Assembly (NCBI RefSeq): GCF_000377005.1
Contig: NZ_AQYB01000027.1
Location: 1-64,000 of the forward strand
Direction: 5' to 3'
Source of the DNA: Streptococcus minor DSM 17118
GTDB taxonomy: Bacteria; Bacillota; Bacilli; Lactobacillales; Streptococcaceae
Length of the DNA: 64,000 bases
Part shown: piece after piece, positions 43,775 through 52,348 of the stretch
Numbering within the stretch: position 1 is the stretch's first letter
Layout of the letters: every line of letters begins with the position of its first letter
Position numbers and translations under genes: made by a program
The notes under the pieces: generated by a model
What the model saw: only the letters and a program-made list of their open reading frames with translations
Database searches by the model: none
Told to the model about the DNA's origin: nothing

Positions 43775-44100
43775 ATGATGTTTACCTATCGAATACAATT
43801 CAGCAAGGGCCTAAATTTGCCTGACTTGTCCGCCAATCCCAAATTGGCAGATATCTTGACTTTTGAGATCAAACAGAAAGATTGATATATCGTAAAAAGT
43901 AAAGTCAATGATACTGTGCTTCGTAAGATTCTTATGGAGGAATATGATGTAGCAATGAAGGATGTGGTTGTCGTATCGACACGAATATCCTTTGGGGCAG
44001 CTACCACCGCTTTTTAGAGCAGAGAAAAAGATGGCATCTGGTTTCCAACACCACCAATAACACTAACCTTAGTCAGTTCATCATGAATAAATACAACTGA
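43775..44100 (+). pseudogene. Broken paralogue of the 43088 gene
   Basis: AAAGGAG precedes ATGATG (43775/43778). The product starts MFTYRIQFSKGLNLPDL, which lines up with YFIRFKEGVAVPDL of the intact gene. TGA at 43883-43885 stands where the intact protein has Gly (DGY), consistent with GGA changed to TGA. The frame then continues YIVKSKVNDTVLRKILMEEY to about VVVVST. A shift to the +1 frame there gives a further open stretch ending at TGA 44098-44100. One nonsense change and a probable frameshift make it inactive. Confidence 0.65.
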
Positions 44101-44161
44101 TCCCAAAAGATGCTTTGCGTTGCAATTAGCATTCTCAGCTTTTTCTTTAAGTTCCTCATTC

Positions 44162-44187
44162 AAGACCAGTTGAGCTGGTCTTTTTTT
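44162..44187 (+). terminator. Rho-independent terminator
   Basis: AAGACCAG 44162-44169 pairs with CTGGTCTT 44175-44182, loop TTGAG, then T run. Confidence 0.88.
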
Positions 44188-44243
44188 CATTCCCTGATAG
44201 GTCTCAGGAAGGATTTAGGAAAAAGAACAATAGAAACCATCAA

Positions 44244-44302
44244 ATTTCCGTAGTGCTACGGAAATAGTTACCATCCCTATTGGAAGCGTATTCAGTTATA
44301 AT
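44244..44302 (+). promoter_or_regulatory. PTS operon control region: palindrome, cre-like site, -10
   Basis: A 22-base palindrome, ATTTCCGTAG-TG's counterpart CTACGGAAAT, spans 44244-44265. A cre-like TGGAAGCGTATTCA (44281-44294) matches 12 of 14 consensus positions. TATAAT at 44297-44302 has no good -35. This layout fits activation by the operon's own PRD regulator binding the palindrome, with CcpA repression; both are inferred. Confidence 0.65.
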
Positions 44303-44349
44303 AAAGGTGTTAATCATTTATATATTTTTTAAAAATGGAGGGAGCTTTT

Positions 44350-44664
44350 ATGGTTAAAGCACTTATTGTTTGCGCAGCAGGAATGTCATCTTCACTGATT
44401 GCCAAGAAAACAGCAGCACTTTTGAATGAGCAAGGTTTTGCAATTGAAATGGATGCTGTCAGCGTTCCAGAAGGAAAAAAACTCATCCAAGATGCTATCT
44501 ATGACCTCTATCTAGTGAGTCCACAGACCAAGATGAACTACCAACAGTTAGCTGATGAAGGGGCTAAAGTTGGTAAACCTGTGGTACAAATCCCACCGCA
44601 AGCCTATATCCCAATCCCAATGGGAATTGAGAAAATGGCTGCCTTGGTGAAAGAGAGTCTCTAA
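44350..44664 (+). CDS. PTS lactose/cellobiose-family EIIB
   Basis: A 104-residue cytosolic EIIB. The phosphocysteine is in VCAAGMSSS (Cys at about residue 8). It passes phosphate from EIIA to the sugar brought in by EIIC. GGAGGGAGC precedes the ATG at 44350; an in-frame ATG at 44335 lacks a site. First gene of a six-gene operon. Confidence 0.92.
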   Translation: MVKALIVCAAGMSSSLIAKKTAALLNEQGFAIEMDAVSVPEGKKLIQDAIYDLYLVSPQTKMNYQQLADEGAKVGKPVVQIPPQAYIPIPMGIEKMAALVKESL

Positions 44665-44738
44665 TCAGACTGGACTGTTGAGCGAAAATAATCTAAATCT
44701 ATAAGTAGTGGTTCTGACATCGAGCAAAAGGAGATCCT

Positions 44739-46721
44739 ATGCTACATCAAAAAGAAAAAATGATTTTGAACTATTTATCGCAAGATAGCAGTCAATATAT
44801 CACTAGTAGGGAACTGGCCGAGAAAATGTCTTGTTCAGACCGGACAGTCCGAACCTATCTAAAAAATCTGAGTCAAGAGCTGACAAAACTCGGAGGAGGG
44901 GTGGCGATTGAGTCCAAACAAGGATTTGGTTACCGCCTCTCTATCCAAGATGATAAGCTCTATCAACAATTGCTGTCGGAGAATCATATTCAAAACAGTA
45001 TGGTCAATGCCGATATCACGGACCGCCATCACTTCATCTTGAACAAACTCATGTTTGAACAGGAAGGCCTTCTCTTTGAAGACTTAATGGATCAACTATT
45101 TGTCAGCCGCTCAACACTTTCTGCTGATTTCAAAAAAATCCGTCAACTATTGGAAAAGTATCACTTGACCATTGAAAGTCGGGCCAACAAGGGAGTTTAT
45201 GTAGTAGGTAGCGAGCAGGATAAGCGCCATTTTATTATGGATTACTTCTTCAGTGGCCAATTCATGAAAAACATTCATCAGTATGTCCGACAGGATGTTC
45301 TCAAGTTGCCTATCAACTTTGAGGAGCTAACCATGGTCATTCTGGATGAATCTCGTAGTCAAGGTTTGAAGTTGTCGGACTTTGTTATCCAAAACTTGGT
45401 TGTCCACATTGCCCTAGCCATTAAGCGCCTACAATCTGGCTTTCATATTTCTGCTATTGATTTAGATGCTGTTCGATATGAAAAGGAAATTTTGGTAGCC
45501 AGAAGTATTCTCCAACGGATTCGCTTAGCGACTCAGGTTGATTTTCCAAATAGCGAGGTTAACTACATTGCGCTTCATCTGATTTCAAAAGGAGAAAATA
45601 GAAATCGGTCTACAGAAGGAAATATCACTAGCCAGCTACGTCAGGAGCTGATGGGCTCTCTTCAACGATTGGATAAGGAGACAGGTTATCATTTCAGCGG
45701 GGATTTTACCCTATCTGAAGGGCTTTTAGCCCATTTGGAAGTGCTAATGGAGCGTCTGGAGAATGATGTCCATCTAGACAATCCTCTTCTGGATGAGATA
45801 AAAGCCAATTATATGGATGCTTTTTCTCTGACAAGAACCATGCTTTCTTATTTGGAAGTTCTTCAGGTGGAAGAATTGTCAGAGGATGAAATCGCCTATA
45901 TCGCTTTGCATATCATGGCTGCTCTCGAACGTTATAAAGAAGAGCATAAGCCAAATGCTTTGGTCATTTGTGCGACTGGTTTTGGTAGTGCCCAGATGTT
46001 ACGGCACAGGCTCCAAAATGAACTTAGCCAGTATGTGAATGTAGCGGAGATGGTCGGCTACTATGACATAAATGATGAAAAGCTATCAGGTGTTGACTGC
46101 ATTATCTCAACCATTGATTTATCAAACCTTGTATTTACCATTCCTGTCTACAAGGTCAGCGTCTTCCTCAAAGAAGATGAAGTGCTCTATATCAAAAAGG
46201 AGCTGTCAAAATTAACAGCTAAGAAGACCAAACAACACTTGCGGTCTTCTAAAGGGAAGTTGACAGATTTCTTTGATGATTACTTTTCTAAGAACTACTT
46301 TACTATCTTGGAAGAGACAGATAAGGATGCGGTTCTACGTCATATGGTTTCCCTTTTAAATGATGAGGATGATGACCAATATGAACAAGAGATGCTGGAT
46401 TTGATGAATCAGCGGTCAAAAATGAGTACAGTGGTCTTTGATGAGACCATCGCGGTTCCCCACCCTATCAAGGCTTTAGATAAAAATCATAAAATTGCTG
46501 TTGCCATTGTCAAAAATGGTCTGGTCTGGGATGACTATTTTACGAAGATCCAGCTGGTATTTCTTATCAGTTCTTCCATTTATGGAAATGAAGGACTGGC
46601 AGATATTACAAAGGGTATTGTTGATTTGGTTGACCTGCCCGACATAAAAGAAAAAATGATTGCCTGTCAAGACTTTGAAGAATTTAAAACTTTGTTCCTT
46701 AGTCTTGACCAAGACAAATGA
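44739..46721 (+). CDS. PRD-containing BglG/LicR-type transcriptional activator
   Basis: A 660-residue regulator. Two N-terminal helix-turn-helix domains (about 5-65 with SRELAEKMSCSDRTVRTYL, and about 85-165), two PTS regulation domains (about 175-390, with His in NYIALHLIS and IAYIALHIMA), an EIIB-like domain (about 400-490, VICATGFGSAQMLRH) and an EIIA-fructose-like domain (about 510-655, ETIAVPHPI). PTS phosphorylation of these domains tells the protein whether sugar is present. It sits inside the operon it presumably activates, as CelR does in pneumococcus. Confidence 0.92.
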   Translation: MLHQKEKMILNYLSQDSSQYITSRELAEKMSCSDRTVRTYLKNLSQELTKLGGGVAIESKQGFGYRLSIQDDKLYQQLLSENHIQNSMVNADITDRHHFILNKLMFEQEGLLFEDLMDQLFVSRSTLSADFKKIRQLLEKYHLTIESRANKGVYVVGSEQDKRHFIMDYFFSGQFMKNIHQYVRQDVLKLPINFEELTMVILDESRSQGLKLSDFVIQNLVVHIALAIKRLQSGFHISAIDLDAVRYEKEILVARSILQRIRLATQVDFPNSEVNYIALHLISKGENRNRSTEGNITSQLRQELMGSLQRLDKETGYHFSGDFTLSEGLLAHLEVLMERLENDVHLDNPLLDEIKANYMDAFSLTRTMLSYLEVLQVEELSEDEIAYIALHIMAALERYKEEHKPNALVICATGFGSAQMLRHRLQNELSQYVNVAEMVGYYDINDEKLSGVDCIISTIDLSNLVFTIPVYKVSVFLKEDEVLYIKKELSKLTAKKTKQHLRSSKGKLTDFFDDYFSKNYFTILEETDKDAVLRHMVSLLNDEDDDQYEQEMLDLMNQRSKMSTVVFDETIAVPHPIKALDKNHKIAVAIVKNGLVWDDYFTKIQLVFLISSSIYGNEGLADITKGIVDLVDLPDIKEKMIACQDFEEFKTLFLSLDQDK

Positions 46722-46736
46722 GTAGAAAGGTAGATT

Positions 46737-47051
46737 ATGAATACAGAAGAACTTCAAGTGGCCGCTTTTGAGATTATCTTATATAGTGGCAATGCTCGGA
46801 CGATGGTTCATGCCGCTTTTGCGGATATGCGTGAGGGGAACTACGAATCGGCAGCTGAGCAATTAGAGGCAGCCAACAGTGAGCTGTTGATGGCTCATCA
46901 AGCGCAGACAAAACTCTTGAGTGAGTATGCCAATGGAGTGGAAATCAAAATTGAAATCATCATGGTGCATGCTCAAGACCATTTGATGACCAGCATGACC
47001 CTACGTGAAGTAGCCTTAGAAATGTTGGAGTTGTATAAAAAAGTCAGCTAA
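46737..47051 (+). CDS. PTS lactose/cellobiose-family EIIA
   Basis: A 104-residue helical EIIA. The phosphohistidine is in IIMVHAQDHLMTS (about residue 80); AAFEIILYSGNAR is the usual N-terminal block. AGAAAGG precedes the ATG, 15 bases after the regulator. Confidence 0.93.
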   Translation: MNTEELQVAAFEIILYSGNARTMVHAAFADMREGNYESAAEQLEAANSELLMAHQAQTKLLSEYANGVEIKIEIIMVHAQDHLMTSMTLREVALEMLELYKKVS

Positions 47052-47104
47052 TCTTAGTTGAAAAAGTCTTCTTATGAAGAGATGATAGATTGGAGGAAAG
47101 TCGA

Positions 47105-47608
47105 ATGACAGACCAGGAAAAAGCATTATTAGAAGAAAGACGAAAAGAGAATGCCATCAAGACCTTGTTTTACAATCGCTACTTTGCGATTCGTTATATC
47201 AGTGCGGCCTATCTCTTTGTCAATCTCTACTGGGCTGCTGTTCTGTATATGACCCAAGATTATCTGGCCATGATGGTACCAGTAACGATGTTTAGCCTTG
47301 CAGCGCTTACTATGTGGGAACAGTTTAAAATGTTCTCTCGCGACCAAAAGCAGGCTAAAATGACTTATCGCTTTTATCAAACGGTCATTGGGGTGAATAG
47401 TCTCTTAGCAGTTATCACACTGACAGGGCAAATTAGTTTTTTATTCCCCTTCCTTTTAGTCAATCAGCAATCCATGATTGTCTTACTCTTCGTACAGGGT
47501 ACGGGTATCTTACTTGCAGTTTGGATTTTAACTAAGCTCAAGCGTATCAATAAAAATGTAGACAAGCAGTACCTTCGCTTGAAACAATACCTCGCTACCC
47601 ACAAATAA
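47105..47608 (+). CDS. Conserved membrane protein of the cel-type PTS operon
   Basis: A 167-residue protein with a charged N-tail and four hydrophobic helices, ending in a basic segment (KRINKNVDKQYLRLKQYL). GGAGGAAAG lies before the ATG at 47105. A small membrane protein between EIIA and EIIC is also found in the pneumococcal cellobiose locus. Its role is unknown; it may assist EIIC. Confidence 0.78.
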   Translation: MTDQEKALLEERRKENAIKTLFYNRYFAIRYISAAYLFVNLYWAAVLYMTQDYLAMMVPVTMFSLAALTMWEQFKMFSRDQKQAKMTYRFYQTVIGVNSLLAVITLTGQISFLFPFLLVNQQSMIVLLFVQGTGILLAVWILTKLKRINKNVDKQYLRLKQYLATHK

Positions 47609-47645
47609 TTTTGCAAACATTATAAAAAATTTAGGAGGAAACTAT

Positions 47646-48962
47646 ATGTTTGGATTTTTAGAAAAGTACCTCATGGGTCCCATGGGTAAGGTTGCGACCT
47701 ATAGACCCGTCCGGGCCATTGTGGCAGCCGGGATGGCTTCCATCCCCTTGACCATCGTAGGATCTGCTTTCCTTGTCTTGGGTGTCATTCCCTTGGCCTT
47801 CCCAGCTTTGGCAGGAATTTGGGCTGGCTCCTTTGACAAATTTGCAGCCTTGACTCTCTTGGCCTATAAATGTTCCATGGGTATCCTATCTCTCTACTTT
47901 GCATTGGTCTTTGGTTATGAATATACCAAGATTTATGCAGAGGAAGAAGGACTCAACCTCAACCCAATGAATGGTGGGATTTTAGCTGTATTTGCTTACT
48001 TCATGACCATTCCAGAATTGACTTGGACAGATGGTTCAATGGCTCTTGTAACTGGTGAAACAACTATCAATGGATGGACTGTTGGCGGTGATAGCCTAGC
48101 TCGTCTTTCTACTTCAGGGCTCTTTACGGCTATCTTGATGTCAGTCCTAGCAGTGCAACTTTACCGTCTCTGTGTGAAGCGTAACTGGGTCATCAAGATG
48201 CCAGAAGCTGTTCCAGAAGGGGTTTCTCGTTCTTTCACTGCCTTGATTCCTGCTTTTGTGGTAGCCATCACAGTTATCCTCATCAATGGTGCCTTTATCT
48301 TTATGGGAACAGACATCTATAAAGTGATTGCGATTCCATTTGCCTTTGTAAAAGATATCACTGACTCTCTACCAGGTATCATCGTCATCTACTTCTTGGT
48401 GCACGCTCTCTGGCTCGTGGGTATCCATGGTGCCAATATCGTTATGGGTCTCGTTAACCCAATCCTTTTGGCAAATATGGCCTCTAACGTTGAAGGTGGT
48501 TCCTATGCCTTTGCAGGTGAGTTCACCAACGCTTACGTAACTCTTGGTGGTTCTGGTGCAACTCTTGGTTTGACTCTCTTCATTGCCTTCTTTGCTAAAT
48601 CAGAGCAGTTAAAGATACTTGGTAAAGCTTCTATCGGTCCAGCTCTCTTCAACATCAATGAGCCAATCATCTTTGGTATGCCGGTTGTCTACAACCCAAT
48701 TTTAGCGATTCCGTTTATGTTGGCTCCAATTGTGTCCGCTTCGCTCGCCTTCTTAGCAGTGAGCTCTGGTCTTGTGGGCAAAGCCATTGTTCAAACACCA
48801 TGGCCAAGTCCTGCTGGTCTTGGAGCCTTCGTTGGTTCTGGTGGTGACATCAAGGCTGGTATCCTCGCCATTGTCTGTGTGCTAATATCCTTTGCTATCT
48901 GGTTCCCATTCATCAAAATGTACGATGCTAAGCTTCTAAAAGAAGAACAGGGTGCAGCTTAA
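47646..48962 (+). CDS. PTS lactose/cellobiose-family EIIC permease
   Basis: A 438-residue permease with about ten helices. The conserved His-containing GIHGANIVMGLVNP and the substrate-site NINEPIIFGMPVVYNPILAIPF are present. It carries the sugar during phosphorylation. TTAGGAGG precedes the ATG. The operon has no 6-phospho-beta-glucosidase gene; the next gene encodes a MupG-like hydrolase, so the substrate may not be cellobiose. Confidence 0.93.
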   Translation: MFGFLEKYLMGPMGKVATYRPVRAIVAAGMASIPLTIVGSAFLVLGVIPLAFPALAGIWAGSFDKFAALTLLAYKCSMGILSLYFALVFGYEYTKIYAEEEGLNLNPMNGGILAVFAYFMTIPELTWTDGSMALVTGETTINGWTVGGDSLARLSTSGLFTAILMSVLAVQLYRLCVKRNWVIKMPEAVPEGVSRSFTALIPAFVVAITVILINGAFIFMGTDIYKVIAIPFAFVKDITDSLPGIIVIYFLVHALWLVGIHGANIVMGLVNPILLANMASNVEGGSYAFAGEFTNAYVTLGGSGATLGLTLFIAFFAKSEQLKILGKASIGPALFNINEPIIFGMPVVYNPILAIPFMLAPIVSASLAFLAVSSGLVGKAIVQTPWPSPAGLGAFVGSGGDIKAGILAIVCVLISFAIWFPFIKMYDAKLLKEEQGAA

Positions 48963-48976
48963 TTTCATGAAATGGC

Positions 48977-49015
48977 AGAGTCTGTGACTGTTTTAGTCCC
49001 AGACTCTTTCTTTTT
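48977..49015 (+). terminator. Internal terminator in the PTS operon
   Basis: AGAGTCTG 48977-48984 pairs with CAGACTCT 49000-49007, with inner GACT/AGTC pairing, followed by TTTCTTTTT. It would reduce expression of the hydrolase gene relative to EIIC. Confidence 0.75.
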
Positions 49016-49036
49016 GTTCATATAGAAAGGATGACT

Positions 49037-50128
49037 ATGTCAGAATTAGGAATTTCCATATACCCATCCAAATCCAGTTATGAGGAGATGGTAGCATACT
49101 TGCAACAAGCAGCTGATTTGGGCTATACACGTATCTTTACCTCTATGTTGGAGGTCGCTGAGCAACCGGACGAGACGGTCCAAGCTTTTAAGGCCATCAT
49201 TGCCTTTGGTAATCAGCTAGGTATGCGAACTTCCATTGATGTCAATCCAAAACTCTTTACAGCTCTCAATTTGAGCTACGAAGATATGGGTTTCTTTGCC
49301 GATTTGGGTGTATGGTCTGTTCGTTTGGATGAGGGTTTTCGTGGCTATGAGGAAGCCCAGATGACCCACAATCCGTATGGTATTGTGATTGAGACCAATA
49401 TTTCGAGAGGTCAGCATTACATTGACCTGATTATGGATTTTGGAGCAAATAAGAACTGTTTGATTGGTTCCCATAATTTTTATCCACTAGCTTATACAGG
49501 ATTGGATTTTGATTATTTTATGGAAACAGCCCACCAGTATAAATCCTATAACTTACGGACGGCAGCTTTTGTTGACACACCTTCTGGGAAGTTCGGACCT
49601 TGGCCTATATCTGATTTGATGGTGTCCAGTGAGGTCCAACGCACTCTTCCTATCACTACCCAAGTCCAGCTCCTCAAGGCGACAGGTCTGATTGATGATA
49701 TTTTTATCAGTTCGTCCTTTATTTCCTTGGAAGATTTGCAGACTGTGGCGGAGATATTCTTTGCAACGATTCCAGCACTTCAAGTAGAATTTGACAAAAA
49801 GGTCACTCCTTTAGAAAAAGCCATTGCTTTGGATGAAGTCCAGCTTTATCGAGGAGATTATTCAGGATATATGATGCGCTCCAGCCAGACACGGGTCAAG
49901 TATGGCAAGCAGTCAATCCCTGCAACCAATACAAGCTCTATCAAACGAGGAGACATTACGATTGGGAATGACCAAGCGGGTCAGTACCGAGGGGAATTGC
50001 AAGTGGCTCTCCAAGATCGACCAAATCTAGGAGAACGCCATAATATCATCGGGAAAGTTCGTGATGCAGATAGGATTCTCTTGGATTTGATTCAGCCTTG
50101 GCAGTCTTTCAAACTTGTGGAAGTTTAG
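49037..50128 (+). CDS. MupG-family (DUF871) TIM-barrel glycosidase
   Basis: A 363-residue protein. The TIM-barrel part (about 1-235) starts ELGISIYPSKSSYEEM, with TSIDVNPKLF, VRLDEGF and IGSHNFYP. The C-terminal cyclophilin-like domain (about 240-363) includes RGDITIGNDQAGQYRGELQV. In Staphylococcus MupG splits MurNAc-6P-GlcNAc taken up by a PTS. ATG 49037 is preferred to ATG 49031 because AAAGGA lies 5 bases before it. Placement after a PTS suggests it cleaves the imported phosphodisaccharide. Confidence 0.85.
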   Translation: MSELGISIYPSKSSYEEMVAYLQQAADLGYTRIFTSMLEVAEQPDETVQAFKAIIAFGNQLGMRTSIDVNPKLFTALNLSYEDMGFFADLGVWSVRLDEGFRGYEEAQMTHNPYGIVIETNISRGQHYIDLIMDFGANKNCLIGSHNFYPLAYTGLDFDYFMETAHQYKSYNLRTAAFVDTPSGKFGPWPISDLMVSSEVQRTLPITTQVQLLKATGLIDDIFISSSFISLEDLQTVAEIFFATIPALQVEFDKKVTPLEKAIALDEVQLYRGDYSGYMMRSSQTRVKYGKQSIPATNTSSIKRGDITIGNDQAGQYRGELQVALQDRPNLGERHNIIGKVRDADRILLDLIQPWQSFKLVEV

Positions 50129-50147
50129 GCTTTCTCCATCAAAATAC

Positions 50148-50174
50148 AAAAACCAGCAGAAACGCTGGTTTTTT
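50148..50174. terminator. Terminator between convergent genes
   Basis: AACCAGC 50151-50157 pairs with GCTGGTT 50164-50170, with A run before and T run after, so it can act on both strands. Confidence 0.82.
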
Positions 50175-50252
50175 AGCTATCAATGCTTACTGTAGAAGCA
50201 GTATATTGAGGCAATCTCTTGGTTTTCATGTAGTTAAAGAGGGAATAATCTC

Positions 50253-51107
50253 CTATTTTACAATGTAGTTTACAGTGTCCCCTGATTTTACAAATTGTAT
50301 AGGGATTTCTAATTCCAGTTTTTCAACCAGAAAATCAGCCATATAAGCCATGCCTGGCTCCTCAGTATTAAAATGCCCTGCGCTCAAAACAGCTTTATTT
50401 CTACCTAGGGAAAGGCTATCTTTTGCAAACTCTAAAACGGTAAAATCAACCATTTCCAAGAGGCAAATAGCATCGATATCTTCTCTCTCCAATTGCTTGA
50501 TGATGTCATTGTCTTGTCCAAGAGCGTGATAGCCGACGATTAGATTGCGAATGACTTGATTACTTTCTCCCACGTAGCGAATGCCATTTACTTCTAACTT
50601 ATCTATCAGTTCATGAGATAATTCATGCAAGGTCTTGCCTTTGTCAAAACGAAAAATGAATGGAAATCGTGTCAAATCTTCTACAAACTTTTCCCATCCA
50701 AGTGTCTTCACGACACCGAGAAAGATACCATCAATGGCACTTCCGTCTTCCTGCAAAATGCCAGAATGAACAAAATCATGGTTACGCCAGACGGTAATCT
50801 TCGCCTCATCTAATAGTTCTTTTTTTAATTGATAAGTTTTATTTTCTTGCAACCAATCTTGCTGATCACCATGGTTCCAAAATAAGGCTTCGTGGACGAT
50901 AATCAGATTAGCTCTAATCTTTTGAGCTTCTTTAATCACATCGACACTGGCCCAACAAGTGGTCACGATTCCAGTACATTCTTCTGAGAGCCACTCTTCA
51001 CCATATAGAACTTGATCGCGGCTGGTTTGTTCGTTAAATTCTATTCCTAAGTAGTGTTTCCCTTGATAGAGTTCTTTGGTTTTCGTTATGATTGCATCCT
51101 TTTTCAT
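50253..51107 (-). CDS. Nif3-like dinuclear metal centre protein (DUF34)
   Basis: A 284-residue protein with the DUF34/Nif3 metal-site blocks NLIIVHEALFWNHGD (about residues 67-81), WRNHDFVHSG and, near the end, VLSAGHFNTEEPGMAYMADFL. Biochemical function is unclear; some members hydrolyse cyclic di-nucleotides or process GTP cyclohydrolase-related products. AGGAAG precedes the ATG. Expression is probably complex: the leader carries a cre site, a tiny reading frame and alternative hairpins. Confidence 0.82.
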   Translation of the reverse strand: MKKDAIITKTKELYQGKHYLGIEFNEQTSRDQVLYGEEWLSEECTGIVTTCWASVDVIKEAQKIRANLIIVHEALFWNHGDQQDWLQENKTYQLKKELLDEAKITVWRNHDFVHSGILQEDGSAIDGIFLGVVKTLGWEKFVEDLTRFPFIFRFDKGKTLHELSHELIDKLEVNGIRYVGESNQVIRNLIVGYHALGQDNDIIKQLEREDIDAICLLEMVDFTVLEFAKDSLSLGRNKAVLSAGHFNTEEPGMAYMADFLVEKLELEIPIQFVKSGDTVNYIVK

Positions 51108-51136
51108 TGCTTTGCTTCCTATTCTTGTACTTCCCT

Positions 51137-51238
51137 CTGAAGTATTTTATGACTGGAATACCAATCATAAAAACTCTTCAGCAGGCATCAATCACCTCCT
51201 TTTATTTCAAAGTTGGTAGGTTGTGCTTTCTGAAGAGT
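51137..51238 (-). promoter_or_regulatory. Structured leader with mutually exclusive hairpins
   Basis: Read on -, segment A (ACTCTTCAG, 51238-51230) can pair perfectly with the start of segment B (CTGAAGAGT, 51181-51173). Segment B plus the following TTTTATGA can instead pair with segment C (TCATAAAA..CTTCAG, down to 51137). A strong ribosome site and a 7-codon frame lie between A and B and run into B. No T run follows, so control of translation or RNA stability is likelier than termination. Confidence 0.55.
51165..51188 (-). CDS. Leader peptide frame, 7 residues (MPAEEFL)
   Basis: ATG at 51188-51186 with AGGAGGTGAT six bases upstream, the strongest ribosome site in this region, then CCT GCT GAA GAG TTT TTA TGA. 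The coding part forms segment B of the leader, so a ribosome here would block the A-B and B-C pairings. The peptide itself is unlikely to have a role. Confidence 0.45.
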   Translation of the reverse strand: MPAEEFL

Positions 51239-51262
51239 AGTAATCTTATTGCTATCAGATTG

Positions 51263-51300
51263 ATTATACAATAAGCTCTTTTAGGATGTCAACGCTTACA
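51263..51300 (-). promoter_or_regulatory. Nif3-like gene promoter with overlapping cre site
   Basis: On -, TTGACA (51292-51287), an 18-base spacer and TATAAT (51268-51263). TGTAAGCGTTGACA (51300-51287) matches 13 of 14 positions of the CcpA cre consensus and includes the -35, so catabolite repression is likely. Confidence 0.75.
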
Positions 51301-51375
51301 AAAATAAAATTCCTCTTCTGATCACGCTTGGCGATGCTTATGGTATAATCTAATCAAATAGAAAGAGAGAGTGTA

Positions 51376-52221
51376 ATGAAGTTACGAGAATTATTTCCTG
51401 AGGCGGTCATGAATCGTCAACCGCAAATGGGGCCAGAATGGCTGACTTTGGAATTCGGGGATCAATTTGTTCATTTTCCTCAACATAAACTGAGTTCAAG
51501 AGAGCGGATTTTGCTGACGCTGCAGCAGCAAGCTGTTTTGGTAGAAGAAGAGGCAGATGTTTGGCATCAGTATCTGCTCCAGAAGAAAGGACAAATTCCT
51601 CAAAAATTGGACGCTGCCCAGCTACTCTATGTGGAACATGCCACCCGCTTATCTCCAGACTTATTAGAACTTTTCCGAGACTTATTGCCTAATCTGCTAG
51701 CAGTGGTAGAGGCAAGTAGTACGCGGACAGTCTTGGTCTTGCATCAAGAACCGCGCTTGGAGGTGGCAGCGCTCGTCCAGGATGTCTTACCCACCGTTGA
51801 AAACGACTTTGACACCAAGCTGACGATCTTTTTTGGAAATAGCTGGACTAGGCTGCAACAGGAGGATTTGCGTCACTTGTTTGATAGTGAATACCAACTC
51901 TTTTCTGACTTTGTCCGTTTGAAGGGAAATGAGCAAACCATCTCTTTTTCTTCCATGATTCTTTGGGCCCAGTCTCGGCAGTTAGACCTAGCAGCCATCT
52001 CGGAAAAAATCCATCACTATATTGATGATAGCAAGGATATTTCCGATATTATAGAGGCTTTGTGGCAATCACAAGGAAATCTTGTGCAAACTGCTCAAAA
52101 GCTGTTTATGCACCGAAATTCACTTCAGTACAAGCTGGATAAATTCCACAGCCTATCTGGTCTCAACTTGAAAAACTTGGATGATTTGGCTTTTTGTCGC
52201 TTATTAATGTTGCATGATTAA
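51376..52221 (+). CDS. CdaR/PucR-type regulator with C-terminal helix-turn-helix
   Basis: A 281-residue protein. The C-terminal part (about 225-281) has SQGNLVQTAQKLFMHRNSLQYKLDKF, the PucR/CdaR helix-turn-helix. The N-terminal 200 residues have no familiar domain and may bind a ligand. A TGGTATAAT -10 lies at 51341-51349. It stands directly before msmK, and a regulator of sugar use is plausible; the target is not shown by the sequence. Confidence 0.78.
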   Translation: MKLRELFPEAVMNRQPQMGPEWLTLEFGDQFVHFPQHKLSSRERILLTLQQQAVLVEEEADVWHQYLLQKKGQIPQKLDAAQLLYVEHATRLSPDLLELFRDLLPNLLAVVEASSTRTVLVLHQEPRLEVAALVQDVLPTVENDFDTKLTIFFGNSWTRLQQEDLRHLFDSEYQLFSDFVRLKGNEQTISFSSMILWAQSRQLDLAAISEKIHHYIDDSKDISDIIEALWQSQGNLVQTAQKLFMHRNSLQYKLDKFHSLSGLNLKNLDDLAFCRLLMLHD

Positions 52222-52253
52222 GTCAGGAAAACTATCCTGACTATTTCTTTTTT
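52221..52253 (+). terminator. Rho-independent terminator
   Basis: AGTCAGGA 52221-52228 pairs with TCCTGACT 52235-52242, followed by ATTTCTTTTTT. Confidence 0.88.
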
Positions 52254-52294
52254 AGGCAATATGCCCAAAAAATCTGTTTAGTCTGTCTATTTCA

Positions 52295-52318
52295 TGTAAT
52301 CGTTTTCTTTGCTATACT
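52295..52318 (+). promoter_or_regulatory. msmK promoter with cre site
   Basis: TGTAATCGTTTTCT (52295-52308) matches 13 of 14 cre positions and ends four bases before TATACT (52313-52318), which has TGC upstream. CcpA binding here should block polymerase. Confidence 0.75.
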
Positions 52319-52348
52319 AAAGCTATCAATAGAAAACGGAGACACACA

